From an uncultured Paracoccaceae bacterium (GTDB lineage Bacteria > Pseudomonadota > Alphaproteobacteria > Rhodobacterales > Rhodobacteraceae): a stretch of DNA of 64,000 nt. The notes beneath the pieces are model-generated. The model was not told the origin of the DNA, searched no databases, and saw only the letters and a program-made list of their open reading frames with translations. The position numbers and the translations under genes are program-made. Positions 36,585 to 43,650 of this stretch are shown in pieces (position 1 is the first letter of the stretch; each line of letters opens with the position of its first letter). The stretch covers positions 62,001 to 126,000 of the forward strand of contig CANMPD010000011.1 of NCBI GenBank assembly GCA_947499635.1, in the 5' to 3' direction.

Positions 36585-38479
36585 CTTATACCCCATATAT
36601 TTCTTCATCTGGAATCGCTGGCTGGAACTTTCTTCAGACAACGTATGATCGTCAGTACGAAGCGTTCACGCAAAGCGGAACGCAAGCAAGCGACGCGGAA
36701 TACTTTATGGAGAATATTGGGGATATACAAACAAGCGAAGATCTCTTGGCTGATCGACGTTTGTTGGAAGTGGCGGTTACTGCGTTTGGTCTCAGCGAAG
36801 AGATCGACTATTATGCCTTGTTGCAACGTGTCTTAAACGAGGGAACATCCGCCAGTGATGCTCTCGCAAACACAATGGATGATGAGCGATACGTTAACTT
36901 TTCCGAAGCATTTGGGTTTGGGTCCGGGCAGTCATTAAAAACGGCAGATAACTCTGCCATGCAGAGTATTGTCGATTCCTTTCAAACCTCAGGATTCGAA
37001 ACTGCAGTGGGCTTGCAAGATGCAACAATGCAGACTGCTTTGTTTGCCCAACGTGCCTTTGGTGATCTCTTAGGCGATGAAATCGATGAAGATGGCGGTG
37101 AGGTCGATATTGTCGGAGACGCGGTGAGCGATTTTCTCGAGTCTATCGCAGATCTAGATGAGGACGCAGAAAATGAGACGCAAAGTGTGGAGGAGCAGTG
37201 GTCTGAAATTTTGGACAGAGATGTTCTAGTCTCATTTTTTGATACAGTATTCCAGACGGGCCAAGATGTTTTGGTTATGAGCGCTTCTGAAAAGATTGAT
37301 TATTATATGAATATGGCTGAGGCGGTGTACGGTTCGGCAGACCCAACGATTTTCTTTTCGAGTAACAACCAAGATTCGGTATTATCTGCGTACAATCGTC
37401 AGGCGATTACGTCAGGTGTTGATGATGATGAACGTACCGAAGTTCTTGAGCTCAGTGGTTTGCTGTTAGGGGCAATGGTTGCTGAAGAATCGGAATTGAA
37501 TGATGCTTGGGGCCAGCTTTTAGAGCACAGCCAAATGCGTGATTTTTTCGAAGTCACATTTAATCTTTCAGACACTGAAAACTTGAATGAAAGTACTGCG
37601 CTAGAGCTATTCCGAACGAAAGCAGAGAGTATCTTTGGGTCGGAGGATCCTCGTGATTTTATGAACGAAGATACGATAGAGGATACACTGCTTAGATATG
37701 CTGAAATTGCTGAAGAAGCAGGCGTGTCAGATTCTGAGATAACCTTGACCCGATCAGTGGTTGAAAGCTTGGCAGGTATTATTGTCGAAGAGGCGGACGC
37801 TAACACAGACAATAACTACGATCTTGATGCAAAATGGTATTCCGTTATGGGCGAGACGCAGTTGCCAGGTGTCTTCCAGACAGCTTATGGACTGGATGAT
37901 GATTTCAGTAATTTATCCCGAGCTGAACAGCTTGTGATTTATAAAGAGAAGACACTAGAATTTTATGGTACAGAAGATCCTGAAGAAGCTTATTATTCTT
38001 ACGAGGATATAAGCTTACTCGAGAGATATGAGGCGAATTCTGCTGCCGATGGTGATTTTGCATATGTCACAGAGTACTATTCGGACGCTGCTAAAGGAGA
38101 GCTGGATAAACTTTTCCCTGAAGAAGAAAGTGAAGATATCGGGGATATTATCGCTGGGATTTTAAGTAGCGATGAAGATGAAGACGAGAGTGATATCAAC
38201 TCCATGTGGTTTACGATCATGGGGCAAGAAGCCTTAACGTCTTTTATTCAGACTGCATTTGGCTTGCCGAGTGATGTGGGAGCTTTGGATGTTGATCAGG
38301 CTCTAGAGATTTACAAAGCTAAGGCTAAAGAAGTTACGGGTACTGAAGATCCATCAATATTTGCGAGTCCAGACAACCTAGAGTCGTTAACAAATCGTTA
38401 TTTGGCCTTGTCTCAGATCGGAGCAGGGGGAGGTTCACTATCAAGTGGGAGCATAGCTATGACTCTGTTGAGTTCTTAA
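36581..38479 (+). CDS. DUF1217 flagellar-cluster protein with four tandem repeats
   Basis: This acidic 632-aa protein belongs to the DUF1217 family found in alphaproteobacterial flagellar loci; its function is unknown. After an N-terminal unit (about residues 1-200) come four imperfect repeats of about 73 residues. Each has a Trp near its start (for example WFTIMGQEALTSFIQTAFGL), then a K/E-rich helix and the motif G-(T/S)-x-DP (GTEDPSIF, GSEDPRDF, GTEDPEEA, GSADPTIF), ending L..RY. Approximate repeat starts are 37191, 37496, 37822 and 38194. Usual family members have fewer units. It is coupled to flbT and is the last flagellar gene before the insertion elements. Confidence 0.82.
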   Translation: MTYTPYISSSGIAGWNFLQTTYDRQYEAFTQSGTQASDAEYFMENIGDIQTSEDLLADRRLLEVAVTAFGLSEEIDYYALLQRVLNEGTSASDALANTMDDERYVNFSEAFGFGSGQSLKTADNSAMQSIVDSFQTSGFETAVGLQDATMQTALFAQRAFGDLLGDEIDEDGGEVDIVGDAVSDFLESIADLDEDAENETQSVEEQWSEILDRDVLVSFFDTVFQTGQDVLVMSASEKIDYYMNMAEAVYGSADPTIFFSSNNQDSVLSAYNRQAITSGVDDDERTEVLELSGLLLGAMVAEESELNDAWGQLLEHSQMRDFFEVTFNLSDTENLNESTALELFRTKAESIFGSEDPRDFMNEDTIEDTLLRYAEIAEEAGVSDSEITLTRSVVESLAGIIVEEADANTDNNYDLDAKWYSVMGETQLPGVFQTAYGLDDDFSNLSRAEQLVIYKEKTLEFYGTEDPEEAYYSYEDISLLERYEANSAADGDFAYVTEYYSDAAKGELDKLFPEEESEDIGDIIAGILSSDEDEDESDINSMWFTIMGQEALTSFIQTAFGLPSDVGALDVDQALEIYKAKAKEVTGTEDPSIFASPDNLESLTNRYLALSQIGAGGGSLSSGSIAMTLLSS

Positions 38480-38555
38480 TATATTCGACTTGGTATAGAT
38501 GTGAAACTCGTTTTAAGTGGACCTGTCTCGTTTTAGTGCTGCTCCAATTACTCGT

Positions 38556-38882
38556 TTAAGCGGCCTTTTGTTCGAATGCAATCACCATGTTCAGTGCTCG
38601 AAACGCCAGATCGCGTTTCATCAGATTGCTGACGGACCAACCAATGATACGCTGGGAATACAGGTCGCAGATGACAGCCAGATAGAGCCAACCCTCCCGT
38701 GTCCCGACATAGCTTATGTCACCCGCCCATTTCTGGTTGGGGCGGTCTGCATGGAAGTTCCTGTTCAGCAAGTTCGGCGCGATGTTGAAGCAATGATTGT
38801 TATCCGTGCTCGCCTTGAACTTCTTGTTTCTCTTCGCCGTAATGCTGTTCAATCACATCAAGGGGCCGATGGAGCGATGTTC
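38556..38882 (-). pseudogene. IS3 transposase orfB, 3' fragment
   Basis: The DDE integrase-type sequence NQKWAGDISYVGTREGWLYL and AVICDLYSQRIIGWSVSNLMKRDLAFRAL is clear. A jump follows to the normal orfB terminus (FEQKAA, stop), so the part with the second Asp and the Glu of the DDE triad is deleted. A TGA lies where LMRENG-like residues are expected (after SIGPLM). It is therefore not functional. It continues the fragment at 43142-43650 across the IS66-type insertion. Confidence 0.82.
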
Positions 38883-38904
38883 GTAAGCGTTGCATCTGAC
38901 CCCC
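38875..38904. repeat. Left end of IS66-type element: 8-bp target duplication plus 22-bp inverted repeat
   Basis: The target duplication CGATGTTC is at 38875-38882. The terminal repeat at 38883-38904 starts GTAAGCGTTGCATCTG. The right end at 43120-43149 carries the reverse complement with 21 of 22 matches and the identical 8-bp duplication. GTAA-starting ends and 8-bp duplications are the known habit of IS66 elements. Confidence 0.93.
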
Positions 38905-38938
38905 ATTTAGGGGCTTAGCACACTCGATTTGAGAAAAT

Positions 38939-38968
38939 ATGATGCCCTAAAAAGGATACGGGCATCAT
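38939..38968 (+). promoter_or_regulatory. Stem-loop that includes the tnpA start codon
   Basis: ATGATGCCC (38939-38947) pairs perfectly with GGGCATCAT (38960-38968), closing a 12-nt loop that contains the AAAGGA ribosome binding site. The first two bases of the tnpA ATG (38967) lie in the stem, so tnpA translation is probably held low. Confidence 0.7.
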
Positions 38969-39401
38969 GAATACTCAAACACTAGGTGCGCTTTCAAGTG
39001 ATCAGAAAATCGACAAAGTCTTTCACGCCTTCGGCTATTCAATTCCCGTTGGAAAAGATGGCCGCCGTTTGTGGCCCACTAAATTCAAGCGCGAAATGGC
39101 GAAGCGTATGAGATCCGGCACGCTCTCAATCAGTGACGTTCAGAAGACGTGCCAGATTTCGGACAAGACCGCTTATGCTTGGCGGAAAGGACCGAAGCAA
39201 AAGAATTCGCCAAAGCGACAAAAGTTCCATGAACCGGTGCCAGTGTTTGCCGAAATCAAGGTTCAACATGATATACCAGTTGAACAAGCAGAGGCGTCTC
39301 ACATTGTTTTCAAACGCGATGGATGTGAATTGTTGCTGCCATCTAATTACCCCGTCGCTGACTTGGTCGGCCTCATCCGTGCATTCGAAAGCGGATCATG
39401 A
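38967..39401 (+). CDS. tnpA: IS66-family accessory protein TnpA
   Basis: This 144-aa protein has a helix-turn-helix N-terminal half (FKREMAKRMRSGTLSISDVQKTCQISDKTAYAWRKG) and the C-terminal FKRDGCELLLPSNYPVADLVGLIRAFES that ends many IS66 TnpA proteins. It looks intact. Its exact role in IS66 transposition is not settled; it is one of three proteins needed. It overlaps tnpB by 4 nt, the normal IS66 coupling. Confidence 0.88.
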   Translation: MNTQTLGALSSDQKIDKVFHAFGYSIPVGKDGRRLWPTKFKREMAKRMRSGTLSISDVQKTCQISDKTAYAWRKGPKQKNSPKRQKFHEPVPVFAEIKVQHDIPVEQAEASHIVFKRDGCELLLPSNYPVADLVGLIRAFESGS

Positions 39402-39814
39402 TTTCTCCGGCGGGCAACTTCAAATTTTACGTGGCCAGCAAGCCGGTCGACTTCCGAAAGGGGATGGACGGGCTCGCAGCGATTGTTCAAAACGAATTTG
39501 ATCTTGATCCGTTCAGCGGGGCTATCTTCATTTTCCGCTCGAAACGTGCGGACCGGCTCAAGCTGATTGTCTGGGACGGCACAGGCCTTGTGATGACTTA
39601 CCCAATGATCACATGGAACCATGCAAGACGTGAAGCTCTCCAGTTGTTTGGGCACGTACACAACAATTGGCGCGGTTCGCGAAATTCCGTCAATGTCGGT
39701 GTCGATGTCTGGGATTTCATGCCGGTAACATACGATGATATCGCACGGCGGGCGCGAAAATTACCAATCAACAAGCATTGGTCAGACGTCGAGCATCGCA
39801 AGGAACTCAACTAA
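39398..39814 (+). pseudogene. tnpB: IS66-family TnpB with replaced 3' half
   Basis: Residues 1-67 are typical TnpB: FYVASKPVDFRKGMDGLAAIV, FRSKRADRLKLIVWDGTGLV. From MTYPMITWNHARREA on, the sequence no longer follows TnpB (the expected basic/EGxFxWP region is absent) and continues for about 70 residues of unrecognised protein to a stop at 39812-39814. This marks a deletion/rearrangement join inside tnpB at about 39600. The 138-aa product is longer than usual and unlikely to work. Confidence 0.75.
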
Positions 39815-39939
39815 TTCCCGACATTCGTCGCGATCGGTGCTAACCGCCACAATGCGGACTAAGCAGACATTGGAGACGCAAACTCGAGGGGCTGCTTTTC
39901 GAACCCGCTCTCGGGCTTCGACCAACCCCACACACAGGC

Positions 39940-40059
39940 ATGCGGATTTTCAATTACCTCACTTGGGTGTTCGAGCAGATGGCCAAGGGGCATCCGCGCT
40001 CGCAGTATGAACAGCTGCTTCCGTGGTATTGCCCGAACGGAAAATTCGGCATCGAATAG
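39940..40059 (+). pseudogene. IS66-family TnpC, C-terminal remnant
   Basis: Thirty-nine codons read MRIFNYLTWVFEQMAKGHPRS then QYEQLLPWYCPNGKFGIE, closely resembling the C-terminal tail of IS66 transposases (AYL...A.GHP.S.ID.LLPW). The rest of tnpC (about 450 codons) is gone. The ATG at 39940 is just the first one in frame and need not be used. Confidence 0.72.
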
Positions 40060-40397
40060 TTAGAGTCATCAAATCGAACTTTCCAGCTGTCCGGCAGTCG
40101 CCGGGCAGCAATAAGGCGTGTCCGCAGGAAACGGCCGAACGAAGATGTTCTCTAAGGGAGCGAAAATCTGTTGCTTCGTTGCGAAAGCAGACGTTAAAGA
40201 TACCGACTTGCAATATAAGCCCCAGATCAGACCTCCAGCAGATAAGTTCGGCCGACTCGGCAGTGAAGGCACTTCGAAGAAGTCTGCCCGCAGATACCGC
40301 GCAGTGCGACAAAAGCTTTGCCTCACAACTCCCAATTGTGATATGCAATCTACAACAAGCAAGCCTTTGAATTAAAGTTAAAAAAGATGCACCATAG
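40060..40397. other. Gap between tnpC remnant and retron
   Basis: No convincing gene lies here. The left two thirds is mixed sequence, possibly a decayed dispersed repeat. The last 80 bp is AT-rich (GAATTAAAGTTAAAAAAG) and should hold the promoter of the retron operon. No clear -10/-35 could be fixed. Confidence 0.5.
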
Positions 40398-41249
40398 ATG
40401 AACGAAGACAGACTTGCTCATAGAATTGAGCGCGAAATATTTGAGAAAGTCTTCAACCTGTCTAAGGAGCAACCTTGGTTGAGTGATAAATCAAGCGAGA
40501 TAATGGAACTGTTGGAGTTGTGCCAAACTGCTAGACAGCAAGAACTGGTTTTAGATTTACTCAACAGATTTCACTATGTTTCCGACGCAAAGCATAGAGC
40601 TGATCTTCGATCTTTAGCGGCAACAATTGCTGATGATTGGAAATGTGATCCTAGTGATACCCAGGTTGTTGCATTGTCTGGCGGAGAGCTGGCAGATAGT
40701 TCCTCCATGGTTGCGTACGGCATTAAGACTGAGTTGGCAAAACTAGGGAGCTGGAAAACGCATAATTTCTCTGACAGCCTGAGTTTGGCTATCTCCAACC
40801 TTTCAAATCTACCAAATATTGTGATCGTTGATGAATTCGCTGGAACTGGAAATGCAGTCAAGAAAAAGATCGAATATTTGCATGCTGAGGCAAAATCAAC
40901 AGTGCGAATCCGAGTTGGTTTACTAACCGCGATGGAATCTGCGACAATTTTTATTAACCCTCTAGTGGTCGAAACTTACTGTGTAAACAGCCTAAGGAAA
41001 GGTATCTCCGATCACTATACGGGAAAGGAACTGTCTGAAGCAGTCACCGCAATGACCGAATTGGAAAAGTGTTTAGCAAGACGCAATGGGAAAAAAAAAT
41101 TGCGAGACTATGAGTTTGGATACGAAAGAAGCGAGTCTCTTCACTATTCTGACGCTGCCAACCCACCAAACAACAACTTTCCAATATTTTGGTGGCCGAA
41201 ATTGACGGGCACCGGGAACCTCAGAAGATTGATTGCGCCACGTATATGA
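40398..41249 (+). CDS. Retron-associated phosphoribosyltransferase-like effector
   Basis: This 283-aa cytoplasmic protein has a type-I phosphoribosyltransferase PRPP loop, IVIVDEFAGTGNAV (residues 141-154), with the preceding hydrophobic strand and acidic pair replaced as DE. A helical N-terminal region covers about residues 1-80. The C-terminus has NNNFPIFWWPK. No purine/pyrimidine salvage enzyme matches. It is coupled to a winged-helix gene (ATGA) and followed by an msr-msd RNA and retron RT, the gene set of PRTase-type retrons. It is inferred to be the toxic effector half, released when phage disturbs the RT-msDNA complex. Confidence 0.83.
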   Translation: MNEDRLAHRIEREIFEKVFNLSKEQPWLSDKSSEIMELLELCQTARQQELVLDLLNRFHYVSDAKHRADLRSLAATIADDWKCDPSDTQVVALSGGELADSSSMVAYGIKTELAKLGSWKTHNFSDSLSLAISNLSNLPNIVIVDEFAGTGNAVKKKIEYLHAEAKSTVRIRVGLLTAMESATIFINPLVVETYCVNSLRKGISDHYTGKELSEAVTAMTELEKCLARRNGKKKLRDYEFGYERSESLHYSDAANPPNNNFPIFWWPKLTGTGNLRRLIAPRI

Positions 41250-41593
41250 ATGTACCTTCATCAAAGCGAGAAATTTTGCATGCGCTTTTTCAGGCTGATG
41301 ATTGGCTAGATCTGTACAAACTACACGAGCAATATCGACTGACGCCTGGTATTGTCGCACAAACTGTCTTTTTTCTTCAGGAACGTGATTTGTTGGAGAT
41401 TGAGGGAATGAAGGCCAGGTTGTCTGAAGCAGGGAAGGCTTGGGTTTTTTTGAACAGAAAGAGAATATTCTACGCGACTGATCGCGTCTGGGTGCAGCCA
41501 AAACAAACCGATGAGTCAAGGGCGGATGCCAACAGCCCCTACTTGCCTCGCGCGCGATCACTCGACAAGAAATTTTTCCAAGACCTCGGTTGA
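41246..41593 (+). CDS. Retron-associated winged-helix protein
   Basis: This 115-aa protein starts MNVPSSKREILHALFQADDWL. The first 70 residues form a winged helix-turn-helix: KREILHALF (H1), LYKLHEQYRLTPGIVAQTVFFLQERDLLE (H2-turn-H3), IEGMKARLSEAGKAWV (wing). A basic, flexible tail follows. Its ATG overlaps the PRTase stop, so the two proteins are made together and probably act as one effector module. The usual IS66 genes have nothing similar. It ends 33 nt before the msr-msd a1 repeat. Confidence 0.8.
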   Translation: MNVPSSKREILHALFQADDWLDLYKLHEQYRLTPGIVAQTVFFLQERDLLEIEGMKARLSEAGKAWVFLNRKRIFYATDRVWVQPKQTDESRADANSPYLPRARSLDKKFFQDLG

Positions 41594-41626
41594 TTTTAAT
41601 AGTGAATTGGAGCACTGATTTGATAA

Positions 41627-41833
41627 GAGACGATGTGGCATTAGCACCTAGAGGTGAAATCGCCTCAGTGATTCAGGCTGCTGTTAACATTATGGCACAC
41701 TGTTCAAGTACAGCGTGCCATAACGTTCTTGCAGAACGTTATGACAAGTTCACAAGTGACTTGTCAGAAGACTGCATCACGCATTTTGGCAAAGCTGAAT
41801 GCAATACTATTTTATGTAGTGTCACATCGTCTC
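41627..41833 (+). ncRNA. Retron msr-msd noncoding RNA (template of msDNA)
   Basis: The boundaries are an 11-nt perfect inverted pair: a1 GAGACGATGTG (41627-41637) and a2 CACATCGTCTC (41823-41833). After a1 comes ATTAGC, with a candidate priming G at 41644 as in known retrons. Two short msr hairpins follow (41645-41656, 5-bp stem; 41662-41678, 4-bp stem). The msd part has a long stem at 41686-41727 (16 bp with two A.C mismatches), an alternative 11-bp hairpin at 41719-41743, an 8-bp hairpin at 41742-41766 and a small one at 41781-41802. The 207-nt length is typical. The RT gene starts 18 nt after a2. Confidence 0.88.
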
Positions 41834-41851
41834 ACTTGCGGAAATCGTGCG

Positions 41852-42979
41852 ATGGCACCAACTGAAGTAAGTCTCTCGGAATGGCAGGAGTTCTTTAATG
41901 ATCGGGTGAAACGCCCAGGATCTTTGATTGATGGATATCTACGTTATGTGACACGGATGCAATCATTAGGAGTTCCGCCGCTATTTGAGCTTCGTCATAT
42001 TTCGAAAATTTTGGCCATCGATGAAGCCCTATTGGTTGGGATGGTAAACCGAACAAACCAATTCTACCGTGATTTTGAAATTCCCAAGAGGCGTGGCGGA
42101 TTTCGGTCTATTAGCGTCCCTTCACCCACGCTTCTCTACGTTCAGAGGTGGATTGCAAGTGAAGTTCTTTCCAAGCAGGAGGTTCATGATGCAGCACATG
42201 GCTTTGTCAAAGGGCGTTCGGTTGTCAGCAATGTGAATGTACACAAGGATTCAAGAACTATCTTGAAGATGGATATAAAGGCTTTCTTTCCTTCAATTCA
42301 GTTTAAGCGAGTCATTAAAGTATTCTTGTCACTTGGCTACCCAGTTAGTGTTTCATTTTTTCTTGCTTCTCTCTGCTGCAACAAGAAGGCGCTACCCCAA
42401 GGCGCGGCTACCAGCCCAACTCTTAGCAACCTGATTGCTGGTAGGCTCGATGAGTCACTTTCCACATACGCTCACGGACGTGGCTTGCAATATTCTCGAT
42501 ATGCCGATGATTTGGTCTTCTCCGGCGAAAAAATCGAGAAGATCGACATCACCAGAATTAGCTTCCTAATCAATCGATATGATTTCAAAGTCAACGAAAA
42601 CAAGACTCAGCTTCTCTTAGAAAGCAGAAAACGAATCATTACTGGGATCTCGGTGTCTGATGGAAAATTAAATCTCCCACGGAAGACTAGAAGGGACATT
42701 CAAAGTCAAGTTCATCGATTAGTGAAATTTGGTTTCACCGACTTTTCCAACCATAGTGGAGGCTACGATCCGTTGATCTACGAGCGGGTACTTGGACGAA
42801 TAGGTTTCTGGTTACAAGTTGACCCTGAGAACTCTACCGCTCAGAAGCTCCAGTCAATGATGCAGACGGAGGTTCAGAAGAACGAAATTCGATATGCGAA
42901 CCAATTCAAAGCACTGCCGAGCCTAGATGAGTTCGCGGGAAATGATCAGCTCCCCATTGAGTCCGCTAATTTGGGTTAG
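41852..42979 (+). CDS. Retron reverse transcriptase
   Basis: This 375-aa RT copies the msd RNA into branched msDNA. It has the retron NAxxH-like motif (AAHGFVKGRSVVSN, N127-x3-H131, here NVNVH) and catalytic D141 in LKMDIKAFFPSI. It also has QGAATSPTLSNL (183-194), YADD (217-220), VNENKT (246-251) and ITG (262-264), the VTG-like region-Y motif. No maturase, endonuclease or other fused domain is seen. The ATG at 41852 is chosen since earlier in-frame starts fall inside the msr-msd. The last few codons may come from an adjoining IS fragment (overlap with 42966-43085). Confidence 0.92.
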   Translation: MAPTEVSLSEWQEFFNDRVKRPGSLIDGYLRYVTRMQSLGVPPLFELRHISKILAIDEALLVGMVNRTNQFYRDFEIPKRRGGFRSISVPSPTLLYVQRWIASEVLSKQEVHDAAHGFVKGRSVVSNVNVHKDSRTILKMDIKAFFPSIQFKRVIKVFLSLGYPVSVSFFLASLCCNKKALPQGAATSPTLSNLIAGRLDESLSTYAHGRGLQYSRYADDLVFSGEKIEKIDITRISFLINRYDFKVNENKTQLLLESRKRIITGISVSDGKLNLPRKTRRDIQSQVHRLVKFGFTDFSNHSGGYDPLIYERVLGRIGFWLQVDPENSTAQKLQSMMQTEVQKNEIRYANQFKALPSLDEFAGNDQLPIESANLG

Positions 42980-43085
42980 CTCTGTTCAGGTCTTGGTCCT
43001 TCATAGACTCGTTAGCATAATCGGTTGGTGTCATGTCAGCGAGGCTGGAATGTGGTCGGCGATCGTATTGGCTACCGCCAATATA
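42966..43085 (-). pseudogene. IS3-type transposase C-terminal fragment inside the IS66-type element
   Basis: About 40 codons read QYDRRPHSSLADMTPTDYA and end DQDLNRANPN, the usual terminal region of another IS3-family orfB. It lies between the RT stop and the right IS66 end and overlaps the last codons of the RT gene. It is a separate relic from the split IS3, whose own terminus is at 38556. Confidence 0.7.
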
Positions 43086-43119
43086 GACCCTAGCTTGCGG
43101 CGCTGGAAGCCTTGGAATC

Positions 43120-43149
43120 GGGGGCCAGATGCAACGCTTACCGATGTTC
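43120..43149. repeat. Right end of IS66-type element: 22-bp inverted repeat plus target duplication
   Basis: The inverted repeat at 43120-43141 ends CAGATGCAACGCTTAC and is the reverse complement of the left end except for one base. CGATGTTC at 43142-43149 repeats the left flank exactly. Confidence 0.93.
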
Positions 43150-43650
43150 GACATCAAAATCAAGCTCCTTGAGCTCTTCGGTCATCCGAGCCTGCCGTAG
43201 CTGCCCAGAGACAGGTGGAACTGGGTGCGGATGTAGGCAAGCAGCACCACGCTGCCCCGCTGGCTGGCAGGACGGTAGCGCCAAGCCCGATAACCCCGTG
43301 GGCTGACATCCATGATCTGGTACAGGCGGTTTACGGGAAGTTTGGTTTGGTGTTCTTCAACGAAGGCAAACCTCATTTGCTTCTCTCCGCAAAGAACACT
43401 GTAGCCTTTTTTGCACGTCCCTCTCCTCCCGAAGCATACGGTACTCTTTCCGCAGCTCGGCGGTTTCGTGTTCAAGATCGGATTGGATAGTTGCCTTCTC
43501 AGGATTGCGTCGGTCTTGTTGAAACTAGCGGCTCAACGTCGAGAAGCCGATCTCAAAATCGGTGGCCACTTAATCTATGCAGTAACCCGCTCGTCAACGT
43601 TACGCGCACTGCCTCGGCGCGGAAGTCCGGCGTTAGTTTCTGTGTCATGA
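43142..43650 (-). pseudogene. IS3 orfA/orfB, 5' fragment with frameshifts
   Basis: Read leftward it starts MTQKLTPDFRAEAV (orfA start at 43650) with GGAGAG just upstream. It passes into orfB with FAFVEEHQTKLPVNRLYQIM then DVSPRGYRAWRYRPASQRG and SLGSYGR. A 1-nt shift after SYGR is needed to reach MTEELKELDFDVEHR. orfA is also broken. The open end at 43142 is where the IS66-type element entered. Confidence 0.75.

Larger units (their letters stand above)
38883..43141 (+). mobile_element. IS66-type transposon (4,259 bp) carrying a retron
   Basis: The element is bounded by 22-bp inverted repeats (21/22 identical, GTAAGCG ends) and an exact 8-bp target duplication (38875-38882 and 43142-43149), so both ends are firmly placed. 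Contents from left: tnpA, a tnpB whose 3' half is replaced, a 39-codon tnpC tail, a 338-bp gap, then the retron (phosphoribosyltransferase-like gene, winged-helix gene, msr-msd, reverse transcriptase) and a small IS fragment. The tnpC transposase is nearly all missing, so movement would need a helper IS66 in trans. It is inserted in the orfB of an IS3 relic. Confidence 0.9.

Noticed and set aside
38517-38918. Plus-strand open frame over the IS3 fragment
   Set aside because: The minus-strand reading gives clear transposase sequence (NQKWAGDISYV); the plus-strand frame is its shadow.
40060-40397. Several open frames on both strands before the retron
   Set aside because: They have no ribosome sites, no recognisable domains and overlap each other; the segment is better treated as decayed or regulatory DNA.
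40398-41249. Phosphoribosyltransferase as a purine/pyrimidine salvage enzyme
   Set aside because: Only the PRPP loop matches. The N- and C-terminal parts are unlike known salvage enzymes, and the genetic context is a retron.
41729-41851. N-terminal extension of the RT
   Set aside because: The extension would be encoded by the msd itself. The ATG at 41852 lies 18 nt after a2 and gives a normal retron RT length.
41590-41865. Open reading frame running across the region between the winged-helix gene and the RT
   Set aside because: It covers the msr-msd RNA, starts at a TTG, has no protein-like composition, and overlaps the a1/a2 and hairpin structures; it is a chance frame.
41852-42979. RT as group II intron maturase or diversity-generating retroelement
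   Set aside because: There is no maturase or endonuclease domain, no domain V-like RNA and no template/variable repeat pair. The NxxxH and ITG motifs and the a1/a2-bounded RNA favour a retron.
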